From Thiopseudomonas alkaliphila (GTDB lineage Bacteria; Pseudomonadota; Gammaproteobacteria; Pseudomonadales; Pseudomonadaceae), in NCBI RefSeq assembly GCF_001267175.1, contig NZ_CP012358.1, positions 1,032,501 through 1,096,500 on the forward strand: a stretch of DNA of 64,000 nt, in the 5' to 3' direction. Below, piece by piece: positions 28,397 through 39,081 of the stretch (positions within the stretch are counted from its first letter, which is position 1; the number at the start of each line of letters is the position of its first letter). Both the position numbers and the translations under genes were made by a program. The notes beneath the pieces were generated by a model. It was not told the DNA's origin, searched no databases, and was given only the letters and a program-made list of their open reading frames with translations.

Positions 28397-29182
28397 ATGC
28401 TTACTTTTACCGCTTTGCCTGCGTTTAATGATAACTATATCTGGCTAATCAAAAATGATGTCACTCGTGCTTGCGCCGTGGTGGACCCAGGTGATGCTCA
28501 ACCGGTACTCAACTGGTTAGCCGACCACCCAAAATGGTCGTTAACCGATATTTTAATTACCCATCACCATGCGGATCACACCGGTGGTGTGATGCTCCTA
28601 AAGCAAGCCACCCAAGCCTTAGTGACCGGACCGGCCACTGAATCTATTCAAGGTATCGAGCGTGCCGCCACAGACAAACTGCAATTTAAGTTACTAGATG
28701 CCGCCGAAGTCACTGTCATTGCTGTACCTGGACACACCTTAGGTCACGTTGCCTATTACTCTCCTGCAACGGCTATGGCTAAACCTTGGTTATTAAGTGG
28801 TGATACCTTGTTTGCTGCTGGCTGTGGGCGCATCTTTGAAGGCACTGCCGAGCAAATGTTTAACTCGCTCAAGCGCCTAGCGGCGTTACCGGATAATACC
28901 CAAGTCTTTTGTACCCATGAATACACCCTCAGTAACTTGAAGTTTGCCGCAGCCGTTGAACCCAACAATCCTGAAATCAGCCAACGCTTACATCAAGTTA
29001 CAAACTTACGCGCTGCAGAACAAATTACCCTGCCCAGCTCAATTGCCTTAGAAAAAGCCACCAATCCATTTTTACGGGCAACAATTCCTGAAGTTGCGCA
29101 AAAAATAGTACAACAAGGCTACTCGGCGACCCACCCAGTCGAAGTTTTTGCTGCGCTAAGGCAATGGAAGGATAACTTTTAA
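28397..29182 (+). CDS. gloB: Hydroxyacylglutathione hydrolase (glyoxalase II)
   Basis: This 261 aa binuclear metallo-beta-lactamase-fold enzyme hydrolyses S-D-lactoylglutathione in methylglyoxal detoxification. Metal ligands are THHHADH at residues 55-61, His in [10 protein letters not shown], and Asp in [14 protein letters not shown]. The C-terminal HAGH domain is present. The start at 28397 ([16 protein letters not shown]) fits the family; the open frame extends 13 codons upstream but TGAGGA at 28384-28389 points here. The gloB-mltD order matches Pseudomonas aeruginosa. A terminator at 29216-29247 separates it from mltD. Confidence 0.95.
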   Translation: MLTFTALPAFNDNYIWLIKNDVTRACAVVDPGDAQPVLNWLADHPKWSLTDILITHHHADHTGGVMLLKQATQALVTGPATESIQGIERAATDKLQFKLLDAAEVTVIAVPGHTLGHVAYYSPATAMAKPWLLSGDTLFAAGCGRIFEGTAEQMFNSLKRLAALPDNTQVFCTHEYTLSNLKFAAAVEPNNPEISQRLHQVTNLRAAEQITLPSSIALEKATNPFLRATIPEVAQKIVQQGYSATHPVEVFAALRQWKDNF

Positions 29183-29215
29183 ACCTCTGTCTACTCCCGG
29201 GTGCCTTGACCCTCA

Positions 29216-29256
29216 GAATAGTGGCTCATAGAATCGCGCCACTATTCATTTTTTTC
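29216..29256 (+). terminator. Terminator between gloB and mltD
   Basis: GAATAGTGGC/GCCACTATTC (29216-29225 with 29238-29247) is followed by a T-rich tract (29249-29255). It lies inside the longest open frame of mltD, which argues for the later start of that gene. Confidence 0.85.
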
Positions 29257-29268
29257 GTTATTTTAATT

Positions 29269-30834
29269 ATGTCTATTTTTCGCTCTTTACTGCATCCCTC
29301 ACGCTCATTGATTGTATTCTCATCAGTGATTGCCAGTTTAATTTCTGGTTGTGCCAGTAAGCACAATACCAGCGATGAGTTTGCTGCTTTTCAACCAGTT
29401 ACCACTCAATCTTCTGCCACTGCTGAATTAAATCGAGCAAAAAAACAGGCTGTAATGCGCAAGCAAGCTGAACAGGATGTTTGGCAAATTATTCGCCAAG
29501 GCTACCAGTTTGCAGATGATGTCCAAACCAATCCTCGCATTGAACAGCAGCGTTTATGGTTTGCCGCTCGCACCAACTCCATTGAAACCATGGCGCAACG
29601 TAGCACGCCCTATTTGCATTATATTGTCGATCACTTACAAAAACGCAAGATGCCGCTAGAGCTTGCTCTGCTGCCAATGATTGAAAGTGCTTATGACCCT
29701 ACCGCTTATTCCCACTCCCATGCTTCAGGCTTGTGGCAATTTATCCCCTCCACCGGTAAATATTTCAACCTCAAACAAACCTCATGGTATGACGAGCGAC
29801 GTGACCTAACAGCCTCCACCTTAGCGGCGCTGGATTATCTGGAATACCTAAGTAACATGTTTGAAGGCGATTGGCTCTTAGCTTTGGCCTCTTATAATGC
29901 GGGCGAAGGTACTGTTAGCCGAGCGATGAAACGTAATCGCGAGCTGGGGTTACCGACCGATTACTGGAACCTGTCACTGCCTAAAGAAACTCAATACTAC
30001 GTGCCTAAGTTTCTCGCTGTCGCACAAATCGTATCTAGCCCACAAGCCTATAACGTTAAGCTAGCTCCTGTTGCCAATCAGCCCTACTTTGCCACCATTA
30101 AAATTGAGCACGCCTTGGATTTAGACCGAGTAGCAATGTTGGCAAATATTGATCGTACTGAACTGAGCCAACTGAATGCGGCACATATGCAGGGCGTGAC
30201 TGTTGATGGCCCTAAAGTGATCCGGGTCCCTGCCACCAAAGTTAGCACCTTGCAAGAGCGCCTCGCCAAACTGCGAAGCCAAGACTTAATGCGCTGGCAG
30301 CAACACCGCGTCACCAGCGGCGAAACTCTACACAGCATTGCTCAACAGCACAAAGTTTCAAAAGAAGCACTCAAGTATCTGAACAAGCTAAACTCGGATC
30401 AGGTCACCGTTGGTCAGCAGTTAACCATTCCTTCCCAGCATCACTTTGCTTTAGCACAAAAAACTGAACAGCTCAGCCGCACCAACTTGCGCGCTAAAGC
30501 AGGAGCGACAACTGCTGCTGCCAACGTTCGTTATCAAGTCCGCCGCGGCGATACCCTGTCTAGCATCGCCCGCCGGCATGGCGTCAGCATTAATCAGCTA
30601 AAGCAATGGAACCGAATCGCTGGCAATAACATTCAAGTTGGCCAAACCCTTGCTTTACGTCAGGCTACCCGCAGCGCAGTGGCTAAAAAACCCACTTACT
30701 ACCGTGTACGTAGCGGTGACTCCTTGTCACTGATCGCCAGACGACATAATGTTAGCCTTAAACAATTACAGGCTTGGAACCCGAAAAGCTCAAGTGCGAT
30801 TCGCCCAGGCCAACAACTGGCTATTTATCGTTAA
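29269..30834 (+). CDS. mltD: Membrane-bound lytic murein transglycosylase D
   Basis: This lipoprotein (521 aa) cleaves peptidoglycan glycan strands. A lipobox ISGC follows a short hydrophobic leader. The SLT domain includes LPMIESAYDPTAYS with the catalytic Glu, then ASGLWQFIPSTG. Three LysM repeats occupy the C-terminal part (HRVTSGETLHSIA, YQVRRGDTLSSIARRHG, YRVRSGDSLSLIARRHN). The ATG at 29269 is the only start that leaves the leader clear of the upstream terminator, although its ribosome site is weak. It follows gloB as in P. aeruginosa PA1812/PA1813. Confidence 0.92.
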   Translation: MSIFRSLLHPSRSLIVFSSVIASLISGCASKHNTSDEFAAFQPVTTQSSATAELNRAKKQAVMRKQAEQDVWQIIRQGYQFADDVQTNPRIEQQRLWFAARTNSIETMAQRSTPYLHYIVDHLQKRKMPLELALLPMIESAYDPTAYSHSHASGLWQFIPSTGKYFNLKQTSWYDERRDLTASTLAALDYLEYLSNMFEGDWLLALASYNAGEGTVSRAMKRNRELGLPTDYWNLSLPKETQYYVPKFLAVAQIVSSPQAYNVKLAPVANQPYFATIKIEHALDLDRVAMLANIDRTELSQLNAAHMQGVTVDGPKVIRVPATKVSTLQERLAKLRSQDLMRWQQHRVTSGETLHSIAQQHKVSKEALKYLNKLNSDQVTVGQQLTIPSQHHFALAQKTEQLSRTNLRAKAGATTAAANVRYQVRRGDTLSSIARRHGVSINQLKQWNRIAGNNIQVGQTLALRQATRSAVAKKPTYYRVRSGDSLSLIARRHNVSLKQLQAWNPKSSSAIRPGQQLAIYR

Positions 30835-30881
30835 GCCTTGCGCTCAGTGAGCGCAACTTATCAGTGTTCTAGGAGGGAGCC

Positions 30882-32720
30882 ATGTCTATATTGCTTCGCC
30901 GTCTCTGGCTTGGCTGCTTGTTATTACTCAGCCCAACCAGTTTCGCCACCATTGAGCACAGCCATGGCTATGCGCAATTTGCTGATCTTAAGTATCCTGC
31001 TGACTTTAGCCACTTCGACTGGGTAAATCCCAAGGCGCCTAAAGGGGGCCAAGTGCAGCTTATGGCGCTAGGCACCTTCGACACCTTAAATCCTTATACT
31101 TTAAAAGGCAGCAGTCCGATTAGTACCGGCGACTTTGCCAGTTACGGAGTAAGCGAACTTAATGCGCCACTCATGATCGGCAGCGGACTGTTTGACCCAT
31201 CCGGCGATGAGCCAGCCAGTGCTTACGGCTTGGTCGCAGAAAGCCTTGAATACAGTCAAGATCGCAGCTGGGTAACTTTTTTTCTACGCCAGCACGCCAC
31301 CTTCCATGATGGCCAGCCGATTACCGCAGCAGATGTGCTGTTTTCTTATCAGACTCTGCTTCACCAAGGCCATCCTCAATACCGAGCAGCACTACAAGAA
31401 GTCGACCGCGTTGAAGTGCTTAGCCCACACAAAGTGCGCTTTGTGTTTAAGCGGGCCAATAATCCATTACTGATTTTGCGGGTCGGTGAGTTACCGGTTT
31501 TACCTAAGCACTACTGGGCTAACCGAGATTTTAGTCAAACCACCTTTACCCCACCCTTAGGCAGTGGGCCTTACCAAATTACCCAGGTCTCCCCTGGTAA
31601 ACGTTTAGTTTTTGAGCGCGTGAAAAACTGGTGGGGCGCTGAATTAGCGGTTAATCGCGGTAAATATAACTTTGATCGAGTTTCCGTCGACTTCTATCGC
31701 GATCGCCATGTGGCATTTGAAGCATTTAAGGCTGGGCAGTTTGATCTATTTATTGAGCATCAAGCCAAGAACTGGGCTCAAGGGTATAATTTTCCTGCGG
31801 TACGCCAAGGCAAAATAATTAAACAAGCTATCCCTCACCAAATTCCGGCACGCAGTCAAGCCATTTTCTTTAATACTCGGCGCCAAATATTCCAGCCGCT
31901 AGCGGTTCGACAAGCCTTATCACTTTTATTTGATTTTGAATGGCTGAATCGCTCTCTGTTTAATCAGGCCTATCAACGCGCCACCAGCTTTTATCCCAAT
32001 AGTCCATTTAGCGCCAGCGGCTTACCTACTGAGGGCGAGCGAGTACTGCTGAATGCTGTGCGCCAACACCTACCTGCAGAACTCTTTACTCAGCCCTTTG
32101 CCCTCGCCCAAACCGAAGGCACTGGACTGCCTCGACAAACCATAGGCCAAGCCCTACAACTCCTAGCTGAAGCAGGCTGGCATAACGATGGGAATGGCTT
32201 AAAAAATGCCCAAGGCCAAACCCTAAGCGTGGAAATTTTATTAGTCAATCCACGGCTTGAGCGTATCTTGCAATCCTACATTAATAACTTACGTTTAATT
32301 GGCATCGATGCTCGTTTACGCACGGTTGATCGCGCGCAGTTTAAACAGCGCTTAGATCGCTATGACTTTGATTTAACCTTACTCACCCTGCCCCAAACCC
32401 TAAGTCCAGGACTTGAGCAATGGCTGTATTTTCATTCCAGCCAAGCAGCTGTAGTCGGCAGCAAAAATTATGCCGGCATTCAAGATCCTGCGGTTGATTA
32501 CTTATTAGAAAGTCTATTAGCCGCCAAAACCCGTGAGCAGCAGATAAATGCCACCCGCGCTTTAGACCGTGTGTTACTGTGGAAGCACTACACGATTCCT
32601 AACTGGTATATCAGTGAGCACCGACTCGCTTATAAAAATCGTTTTGATTTTGTTACTACACCGCCCTACGCCTTAGGCTTAAATGCGTGGTGGCTCAAGC
32701 CCAATGAGATAAAACCATGA
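30882..32720 (+). CDS. nppA1: Peptide ABC transporter substrate-binding protein 1 (YejA-like)
   Basis: This 612 aa periplasmic family-5 solute-binding protein has a signal peptide ending near SFATIEHSHG. The conserved N-terminal block is ADFSHFDWVNPKAPKGGQ. It is the first of five genes in a peptide-uptake system that matches the P. aeruginosa nppA1A2BCD order (PA1811 to PA1807), known to import peptidyl-nucleoside antibiotics. AGGAGGG lies upstream of the ATG. The paralogue at 32717 overlaps it by four bases. Confidence 0.88.
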   Translation: MSILLRRLWLGCLLLLSPTSFATIEHSHGYAQFADLKYPADFSHFDWVNPKAPKGGQVQLMALGTFDTLNPYTLKGSSPISTGDFASYGVSELNAPLMIGSGLFDPSGDEPASAYGLVAESLEYSQDRSWVTFFLRQHATFHDGQPITAADVLFSYQTLLHQGHPQYRAALQEVDRVEVLSPHKVRFVFKRANNPLLILRVGELPVLPKHYWANRDFSQTTFTPPLGSGPYQITQVSPGKRLVFERVKNWWGAELAVNRGKYNFDRVSVDFYRDRHVAFEAFKAGQFDLFIEHQAKNWAQGYNFPAVRQGKIIKQAIPHQIPARSQAIFFNTRRQIFQPLAVRQALSLLFDFEWLNRSLFNQAYQRATSFYPNSPFSASGLPTEGERVLLNAVRQHLPAELFTQPFALAQTEGTGLPRQTIGQALQLLAEAGWHNDGNGLKNAQGQTLSVEILLVNPRLERILQSYINNLRLIGIDARLRTVDRAQFKQRLDRYDFDLTLLTLPQTLSPGLEQWLYFHSSQAAVVGSKNYAGIQDPAVDYLLESLLAAKTREQQINATRALDRVLLWKHYTIPNWYISEHRLAYKNRFDFVTTPPYALGLNAWWLKPNEIKP

Positions 32721-34549
32721 GTTTGCTGAAATACTGCTTAGCTGGAATTCTTAGTTTTGCTTTAGTCCAATCAGCCGTAGCTGAGGTTAAGCATGCATTA
32801 ACCCTGTATGGCGAGCCGCCTAAATACTCGGCAAACTTTACTCACTTTAATTTCGTCAACCCTAAAGCGCCTAAAGGCGGGCAGTTAAAACTGGCCAGTT
32901 TTGGTGGCTTTGACAGTTTGAATCCTTATTTGGCTAAGGGTAATCCTGCGGATCGAGTGAGCTTAATTTACGATAGTTTAATGTACCAGTCGCCAGATGA
33001 GCCCTTTACCGTCTACGGCCTGATTGCCGAAGGCGTAGAGCTAGATGAGAATAATCAGTTCGTGCGCTTTATTCTCAATCCTAAGGCGCGCTTTCAAGAT
33101 GGCACGCCCATTACCAGTGCCGATGTGGCTTTTACCTTTAACACTTTAATTGAAAAAGCCCACCCACTGTATCGCCATTATTACGCCGATGTCGCAGAAG
33201 TGGTCATTGAAGACCCGCTGCGAATTCGCTTTGATTTTAAGCACAATAAAAACCGCGAATTGCCGCTAATTTTAGGCCAGCTAGAAATTTTACCGAAACA
33301 TTGGTGGGTGTCCCGCGACTTTAGCAAAACCAGTTTAGAGCCACCGCTTGGCAGTGGCCCTTACCGAATCAGTAAAGTAGACCCAGGACGCTCGATTGAA
33401 TACCAGCGTGATGAAAACTGGTGGGCTAAAGATTTACCCGTCAGCCGTGGCCTATATAACTTTGATCAGATCCAGGTGGATTACTACCGTGATATGTCGG
33501 TTGCCTTAGAAGCTTTTAAAGCTGGACAATTTGATCTCAACCAAGAGTACTCGGCCAAAGACTGGGCCACAGGCTACGACTCTCCCGCCCTACGTAGCGG
33601 AAAAATTATTAAAGAAAGTTTTGCTAACCATAATCCGGTTGGCATGCAAGGCTTTACCTTCAACTTGCGCCGCCCTCTATTTCAAGACATTCGAGTGCGC
33701 GAAGCCATTAGTCTCCTGTTTGACTTTGAGTGGACCAATAAACAGTTGTTTTATGGCTCGTACTTACGCACTAACAGTTTTTTTGAAAACTCTGAGCTAG
33801 CAGCTGAAGGCTTACCCTCTGCGGCAGAATTAGAAATTTTAACTCCACTTAAAGAGCAATTACCTAAGTCAGTCTTTACCCAAGTATTCAAAAACCCAGT
33901 CAGTGACGGCTCTGGCATTATCCGCGATCAGCAGCGTAAAGCGTTTAAGTTACTGCAAGATGCTGGCTATCGGGTTGAAAATGATCGCATGGTAAATGCT
34001 GATGGTGAACCGCTCTCGTTTGAGTTTTTAATCACCCAAACCAATTTAGAGCGCGTCCTGCTGCCGTTTAAACGCAACTTAGAAGAACTCGGTATTGAGA
34101 TGATTATTCGCCGAGCGGATATGTCGCAATACATTAATCGAATCCGCTCCCGAGACTTTGATATGACCTCAAGCATCTGGCCGCAATCAAACTCTCCTGG
34201 CAATGAACAGCGCGAATTTTGGCACTCGAGCAGCAAAGATAATCCCGGCAGTCGTAACTATATTGGCTTAGCCGATCCGGCAATTGATCAATTAGTTGAA
34301 GGTTTAATTAATGCCGACAGCCGCGAACATTTAATTACCCACACGCGCGCTTTAGATCGTGCTCTGTTGTGGGGGCATTACGTAGTGCCCAACTATTACA
34401 TCAATACCTGGCGCGTCGCCTACTGGGATAAGTTCGCTCACCCAGAAGTAACGCCACTGTATGACTTTGGATTAATGACGTGGTGGAGCAAAACGTTATC
34501 GGCTGATCAAGCTACTGATTCCTCCACCGCTCCGTTAACACGAGACTAA
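32717..34549 (+). CDS. nppA2: Peptide ABC transporter substrate-binding protein 2 (YejA-like)
   Basis: This 610 aa periplasmic protein is clearly paralogous to its upstream neighbour, sharing the FTHFNFVNPKAPKGGQ and LGSGPYRISKV blocks. A signal peptide ends near SAVAEVKH. Its ATG overlaps the previous stop (ATGA). Two tandem binding proteins feeding one permease pair is the conserved arrangement of this transporter in Pseudomonas, so they probably widen substrate range. Tandem duplication appears old because the two differ widely. Confidence 0.88.
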   Translation: MSLLKYCLAGILSFALVQSAVAEVKHALTLYGEPPKYSANFTHFNFVNPKAPKGGQLKLASFGGFDSLNPYLAKGNPADRVSLIYDSLMYQSPDEPFTVYGLIAEGVELDENNQFVRFILNPKARFQDGTPITSADVAFTFNTLIEKAHPLYRHYYADVAEVVIEDPLRIRFDFKHNKNRELPLILGQLEILPKHWWVSRDFSKTSLEPPLGSGPYRISKVDPGRSIEYQRDENWWAKDLPVSRGLYNFDQIQVDYYRDMSVALEAFKAGQFDLNQEYSAKDWATGYDSPALRSGKIIKESFANHNPVGMQGFTFNLRRPLFQDIRVREAISLLFDFEWTNKQLFYGSYLRTNSFFENSELAAEGLPSAAELEILTPLKEQLPKSVFTQVFKNPVSDGSGIIRDQQRKAFKLLQDAGYRVENDRMVNADGEPLSFEFLITQTNLERVLLPFKRNLEELGIEMIIRRADMSQYINRIRSRDFDMTSSIWPQSNSPGNEQREFWHSSSKDNPGSRNYIGLADPAIDQLVEGLINADSREHLITHTRALDRALLWGHYVVPNYYINTWRVAYWDKFAHPEVTPLYDFGLMTWWSKTLSADQATDSSTAPLTRD

Positions 34550-34552
34550 TCT

Positions 34553-35641
34553 ATGCTGGCTTATATTTTTCGACGGCTATTGCTGATTATTCCCACTTTA
34601 TTTGGCATTTTACTGCTTAACTTTATCATTATTCAGGCTGCCCCCGGTGGCCCAGTTGAGCAAATGATTGCCAAGCTCGAAGGCTTTGACGAAGCTGCAG
34701 GCGGCGCGACAGGACGAATTTCTGGCGGTGGCAGTGAAGTCAGCAGCAGTGGTTCTGCTAACTATCGTGGCGCCCAAGGCCTTGATCCCGACTTAATTGC
34801 TGAAATTGAGCGCATGTACGGCTTTGATAAGTCTGCCCCTGAGCGCTTTTGGATTATGCTAAAAAATTATGCCCAGTTTGATTTTGGCAATAGCTTCTTT
34901 CGTGATGCCAAGGTGGTCGACCTAATCAAAGAAAAGCTGCCAGTCTCCATCTCACTAGGCCTATGGAGCACCTTACTGATGTACTTGGTGTCTATTCCGC
35001 TCGGTATCAGTAAAGCAGTACGCCATGGCAGCCGTTTTGATGTGTGGACTAGCTCTGCGATCATCCTAGGCTATGCTGTGCCGGCATTTTTATTTGCTAT
35101 TTTATTAGTCGTGATCTTTGCTGGCGGCAGCTATTTAAGCTGGTTTCCGCTACGTGGCCTGACTTCAAGCAACTTTGAAGAGTTAACTTTGCTTGGCAAA
35201 ATTGGCGATTATTTTTGGCACTTAGCACTTCCGGTTACTGCGTTAGTGATTGGCAACTTTGCCACCTTAACCCTGCTCACTAAAAATAGTTTTTTAGATG
35301 AAATCAACAAACAATACGTCACCACGGCACGAGCCAAAGGCTTAGATCAACGACAAGTGCTGTATGGCCATGTATTTCGCAATGCCATGCTGATTATTAT
35401 TGCGGGGTTTCCTGCCGCTTTCATTGGCATGTTCTTTACCGGCTCCTTACTCATTGAAGTCATTTTTTCACTGGACGGTTTAGGTCTGTTAAGTTTTGAA
35501 GCTGCCATTAATCGCGACTATCCGGTGGTTTTCGGTACCTTATTTTTATTCACCTTGCTGGGTTTACTGGTTAAATTAATCGGTGACTTAACCTATACGC
35601 TGGTTGATCCACGCATTGATTTTGCAAGTCGGGGGCAATGA
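34553..35641 (+). CDS. nppB: Peptide ABC transporter permease (YejB-like)
   Basis: This 362 aa inner-membrane permease of the oligopeptide type starts [24 protein letters not shown], which is the usual first segment. The EAA loop is visible as [25 protein letters not shown] long periplasmic glycine/serine-rich insert ([15 protein letters not shown]) is typical of YejB. It starts three bases after nppA2 and ends just before nppC. Confidence 0.93.
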   Translation: MLAYIFRRLLLIIPTLFGILLLNFIIIQAAPGGPVEQMIAKLEGFDEAAGGATGRISGGGSEVSSSGSANYRGAQGLDPDLIAEIERMYGFDKSAPERFWIMLKNYAQFDFGNSFFRDAKVVDLIKEKLPVSISLGLWSTLLMYLVSIPLGISKAVRHGSRFDVWTSSAIILGYAVPAFLFAILLVVIFAGGSYLSWFPLRGLTSSNFEELTLLGKIGDYFWHLALPVTALVIGNFATLTLLTKNSFLDEINKQYVTTARAKGLDQRQVLYGHVFRNAMLIIIAGFPAAFIGMFFTGSLLIEVIFSLDGLGLLSFEAAINRDYPVVFGTLFLFTLLGLLVKLIGDLTYTLVDPRIDFASRGQ

Positions 35642-35642
35642 A

Positions 35643-36662
35643 ATGACGCTCTCTCCATTAAATCAACGTCGCTGGCAACACTTTAAAGCCCACAAACGCG
35701 GTTGGTATTCGCTGTGGCTGTTTTTGTTGCTATTCTTTTTTACTTTGGGCGCTGAACTGGTCGCCAACGATAAACCCTTAATCGTGAAATACGACAACCA
35801 ACTGTATTTTCCAGTGGTTAAGCGCTACCCAGAAACCACTTTTGGCGGCGAATTTCCGCTCCAAGCCAACTATAAAAGTCCTTATATTCAGCAGTTAATT
35901 GAAGATAAAAATGGCTGGATGCTGTGGCCGCCTATCCCTTTTCACTACTCCAGTATTAATTACGATTTACAGGTACCAGCGCCTGCGCCTCCTTCGGCCC
36001 AAAATTGGCTAGGTACTGATGATCAAGGACGCGATGTATTAGCGAGGGTTATTTATGGCTTTCGAATTTCAGTGCTGTTCGCCCTTACCTTAACTACGAT
36101 TAGTGCAGTGATCGGTATTATCGCCGGCGCTTTGCAGGGCTATTATGGCGGCTGGGTTGATTTAATCGGCCAGCGCTTTATGGAGATTTGGTCAGGCCTG
36201 CCAGTGCTCTACCTATTAATTATTATGGCGAGCTTTATTCAGCCTAATTTTTGGTGGCTACTGGGGATTATGCTGCTGTTTTCTTGGATGAGCTTGGTGG
36301 ATTTAGTTCGTGCCGAGTTTTTACGTGGACGAAACCTAGAATATGTGCGCGCTGCTCGGGCGCTGGGCATGTCTGACACTAACATTATGTTTCGCCATAT
36401 TCTGCCAAATGCGATGGTCTCCACCCTAACTTTTTTGCCATTTATTATTACCGGAGCAATTGGCACCTTAACCGCGCTCGACTTTTTAGGTTTTGGCTTA
36501 CCACCAGGTGCACCCTCTCTAGGCGAGCTAGTTTCCCAAGCCAAATCTAACCTGCAAGCACCTTGGCTAGCGATCAGTGCCTTTAGTGTGTTGGCCTTAA
36601 TGTTAAGTTTATTAGTCTTTATTGGTGAGGCAGCCCGCGATGCATTCGACCCCCGCAAGTAA
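35643..36662 (+). CDS. nppC: Peptide ABC transporter permease (YejE-like)
   Basis: This 339 aa permease with six or seven membrane segments has an EAA motif at LEYVRAARALGMSDTNIMFRHILPNA. A large periplasmic loop between segments 1 and 2 is characteristic of YejE. I use the ATG at 35643, two bases after the nppB stop; the longer open frame upstream overlaps nppB heavily. The last 23 bases overlap nppD. Confidence 0.92.
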   Translation: MTLSPLNQRRWQHFKAHKRGWYSLWLFLLLFFFTLGAELVANDKPLIVKYDNQLYFPVVKRYPETTFGGEFPLQANYKSPYIQQLIEDKNGWMLWPPIPFHYSSINYDLQVPAPAPPSAQNWLGTDDQGRDVLARVIYGFRISVLFALTLTTISAVIGIIAGALQGYYGGWVDLIGQRFMEIWSGLPVLYLLIIMASFIQPNFWWLLGIMLLFSWMSLVDLVRAEFLRGRNLEYVRAARALGMSDTNIMFRHILPNAMVSTLTFLPFIITGAIGTLTALDFLGFGLPPGAPSLGELVSQAKSNLQAPWLAISAFSVLALMLSLLVFIGEAARDAFDPRK

Positions 36663-38256
36663 GCCGCTACTCAGTATCGAACAGCTGAGTGTGAGTTTTA
36701 CCCAAGGCCAACAGCTAAGTCCTGCGGTTAAACAGGTCAGCTTGCAACTGCAGCCAGGTGAAACCTTAGCCTTAGTCGGTGAAAGTGGCTCCGGCAAATC
36801 TGTCACGGCCAATGCGATTTTGCGTCTATTGCCCGCTAGCGCTCAAATGATGGGCAAAATTCTTTATCAGGGCGAAGACTTGCTGAGCCTGCCAGAAACA
36901 GCTATGCAACAAATTCGTGGCCAACAAATTGCGATGATTTTTCAAGAACCCATGAGCTCGTTAAACCCGTTGCAACGAATTGGCAAACAAATCAGCGAGA
37001 TGATCTTACAGCATCAACGCCTGACAAAAGCCGAAGCTAGCGCTAAAGCTTTAGAGCTATTGCGCCTAGTTGAAATCCCCCAACCTGAGCAGCGGATTAA
37101 AGCTTATCCCCATGAGCTCTCAGGTGGTCAGCGACAACGGGTGATGATCGCCATGGCGCTGGCTAATGAACCCAAGCTACTGATTGCCGATGAGCCCACC
37201 ACCGCATTGGATGTCACCGTACAAAAAACTATTTTAGAACTACTGCAACGCTTACAACAGAAAATGGGCATGGCGATTTTATTAATTAGCCATGATTTAA
37301 ACTTGGTCAGACGCGTGGCTGACCGCGTGTGTGTTATGCAGCAAGGCTGTTTGGTTGAGCAAGCTGTCAGCGAACAGCTATTTACAGCACCACAACACCC
37401 TTACACCCAAGCGTTACTAGCCGCTGAACCCTCGGGCTTACCCGCTGCTACCGAAGTTGGTCCTACATTATTGAGTGTCGAGCAATTAAAGGTCTGGTTT
37501 CCACTTAAAAAAGGGTTGTTACAACGCACCTTTGATCATGTTAAAGCAGTAGATGACATTAGTTTTCAGCTAAAACGTGGGCAAAGTTTGGGCATTGTAG
37601 GTGAAAGTGGCTCGGGTAAATCTACCTTAGGCTTAGCTATTTTGCGCCTCATTCAAAGCCAAGGTTCGATTGTATTTGCACAGCAACCAATCAATACCTT
37701 AACGCAAAAACAAGTTCGCCCACTGCGCCGCAAGCTACAGGTGGTCTTTCAAGATCCTTTTGGCAGCTTGAGTCCACGAATGAGCATCGGTCAAATTATT
37801 GGCGAAGGTTTAGAGATTCATCAAATCGGTACACCCTCGGACCGAGAGCAAATGATCGTGCACGCCCTACAAGAAGTGGGGCTGGATCCAGCTACTCGGC
37901 ACCGCTATCCCCATGAGTTTTCCGGCGGTCAACGCCAACGGGTAGCCATTGCCCGCGCCTTGGTGCTTAAACCTGATTTGATCTTATTAGACGAACCGAC
38001 TTCAGCCTTAGATCGTAGCGTGCAACGACAAGTGATAGAATTGCTACGTGACTTACAAGTCAAATACAACCTCACATACTTATTCATCAGTCATGATTTG
38101 GCGGTGGTTAAAGCCTTGTGTCATCAATTAATGGTGATGCGTCAAGGCCAAGTAGTAGAACAAGGGACTGCGGCGACTATTTTTGCAGCGCCACAGCATC
38201 CTTATACGCAGCAATTGTTAGAAGCAGCATTTATGCTGCCAGCTGCAGCGAATTGA
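36640..38256 (+). CDS. nppD: Peptide ABC transporter dual ATPase (YejF-like)
   Basis: This 538 aa protein carries two fused OppD/OppF-type ATPase domains. Both Walker A sequences read GESGSGKS, and both signature motifs SGGQRQRV occur, with Walker B LLIADEPT and LILLDEPTSALD. It powers the NppBC permeases. The ATG at 36640 has GAGG at 36627-36630; a GTG six codons upstream is not needed. fabI follows after 30 bases, as in P. aeruginosa. Confidence 0.94.
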   Translation: MHSTPASKPLLSIEQLSVSFTQGQQLSPAVKQVSLQLQPGETLALVGESGSGKSVTANAILRLLPASAQMMGKILYQGEDLLSLPETAMQQIRGQQIAMIFQEPMSSLNPLQRIGKQISEMILQHQRLTKAEASAKALELLRLVEIPQPEQRIKAYPHELSGGQRQRVMIAMALANEPKLLIADEPTTALDVTVQKTILELLQRLQQKMGMAILLISHDLNLVRRVADRVCVMQQGCLVEQAVSEQLFTAPQHPYTQALLAAEPSGLPAATEVGPTLLSVEQLKVWFPLKKGLLQRTFDHVKAVDDISFQLKRGQSLGIVGESGSGKSTLGLAILRLIQSQGSIVFAQQPINTLTQKQVRPLRRKLQVVFQDPFGSLSPRMSIGQIIGEGLEIHQIGTPSDREQMIVHALQEVGLDPATRHRYPHEFSGGQRQRVAIARALVLKPDLILLDEPTSALDRSVQRQVIELLRDLQVKYNLTYLFISHDLAVVKALCHQLMVMRQGQVVEQGTAATIFAAPQHPYTQQLLEAAFMLPAAAN

Positions 38257-38286
38257 TGTTATTCCCCATACATAAGAGGAAATCAC

Positions 38287-39081
38287 ATGGGTTTTTTAGC
38301 GGGTAAACGTATTTTAATTGTTGGTGTAGCCAGTAAGCTATCCATCGCCTCCGGAATTGCCGCGGCCATGCACCGTGAAGGCGCTGAACTCGCATTCACT
38401 TACCAAAATGAAAAGCTTAAAGGCCGAGTAGAAGGCTTTGCCGCTGACTGGGGTTCCAGCGCTGATTTATGCTTTCCGTGCGATGTGGCCAATGATGCCG
38501 ATATCGAAAATGTCTTTACTGAGCTGGCCAAACAATGGGATAGCTTGGATGGTATTGTGCACTCGGTAGGTTTTGCCCCTGGCGACCAACTGGATGGTGA
38601 TTTTACTGAAGTAACTACCCGTGATGGCTTTAAAATTGCCCACGATATTAGCGCCTATAGCTTTGTCGCCCTAGCCAAGGCGGGCCGTGAAATGATGAAA
38701 GGTCGTAATGGCAGCTTATTGACCCTGACCTATCTGGGCGCTGAACGCACCATGCCTAACTACAACGTTATGGGCATGGCTAAAGCTAGCCTAGAAGCAG
38801 GCGTACGTTATCTTGCCTCAAGCCTTGGCCCAGAAGGCACCCGTGTTAACGCAGTATCGGCAGGTCCGATTCGCACCTTAGCCGCTTCGGGCATTAAAGA
38901 TTTCCGTAAAATGCTCGGCGCTAACGAAGCACAAACCCCACTGCGCCGCAACGTGACTATTGAAGAAGTTGGTAATGCGGGAGCTTTCTTATGCTCTGAC
39001 CTAGCCTCAGGCATTAGTGGTGAAATTATGTACGTAGATGGTGGCTTTAACACTACCGCAATGGGTGCATTAGACAGTTAA
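38287..39081 (+). CDS. fabI: Enoyl-[acyl-carrier-protein] reductase (NADH) FabI
   Basis: This 264 aa short-chain dehydrogenase-type enzyme reduces trans-2-enoyl-ACP in the last step of each fatty-acid elongation round and is the target of triclosan and isoniazid-like inhibitors. The active-site residues are Tyr149, Tyr159 and Lys166 in [20 protein letters not shown], equivalent to E. coli Tyr146/156/Lys163. AGAGGA precedes the ATG. A strong terminator follows at 39106. From residue 195 to beyond the terminator the DNA is repeated at 44716-44983 (268 bp, 8 differences, all synonymous). Confidence 0.97.
   Translation: MGFLAGKRILIVGVASKLSIASGIAAAMHREGAELAFTYQNEKLKGRVEGFAADWGSSADLCFPCDVANDADIENVFTELAKQWDSLDGIVHSVGFAPGDQLDGDFTEVTTRDGFKIAHDISAYSFVALAKAGREMMKGRNGSLLTLTYLGAERTMPNYNVMGMAKASLEAGVRYLASSLGPEGTRVNAVSAGPIRTLAASGIKDFRKMLGANEAQTPLRRNVTIEEVGNAGAFLCSDLASGISGEIMYVDGGFNTTAMGALDS

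Noticed and set aside
30882..34549. Tandem substrate-binding proteins as a novel duplication
   Set aside because: Two binding proteins in this position are the normal organisation of the nppA1A2BCD transporter in Pseudomonas.
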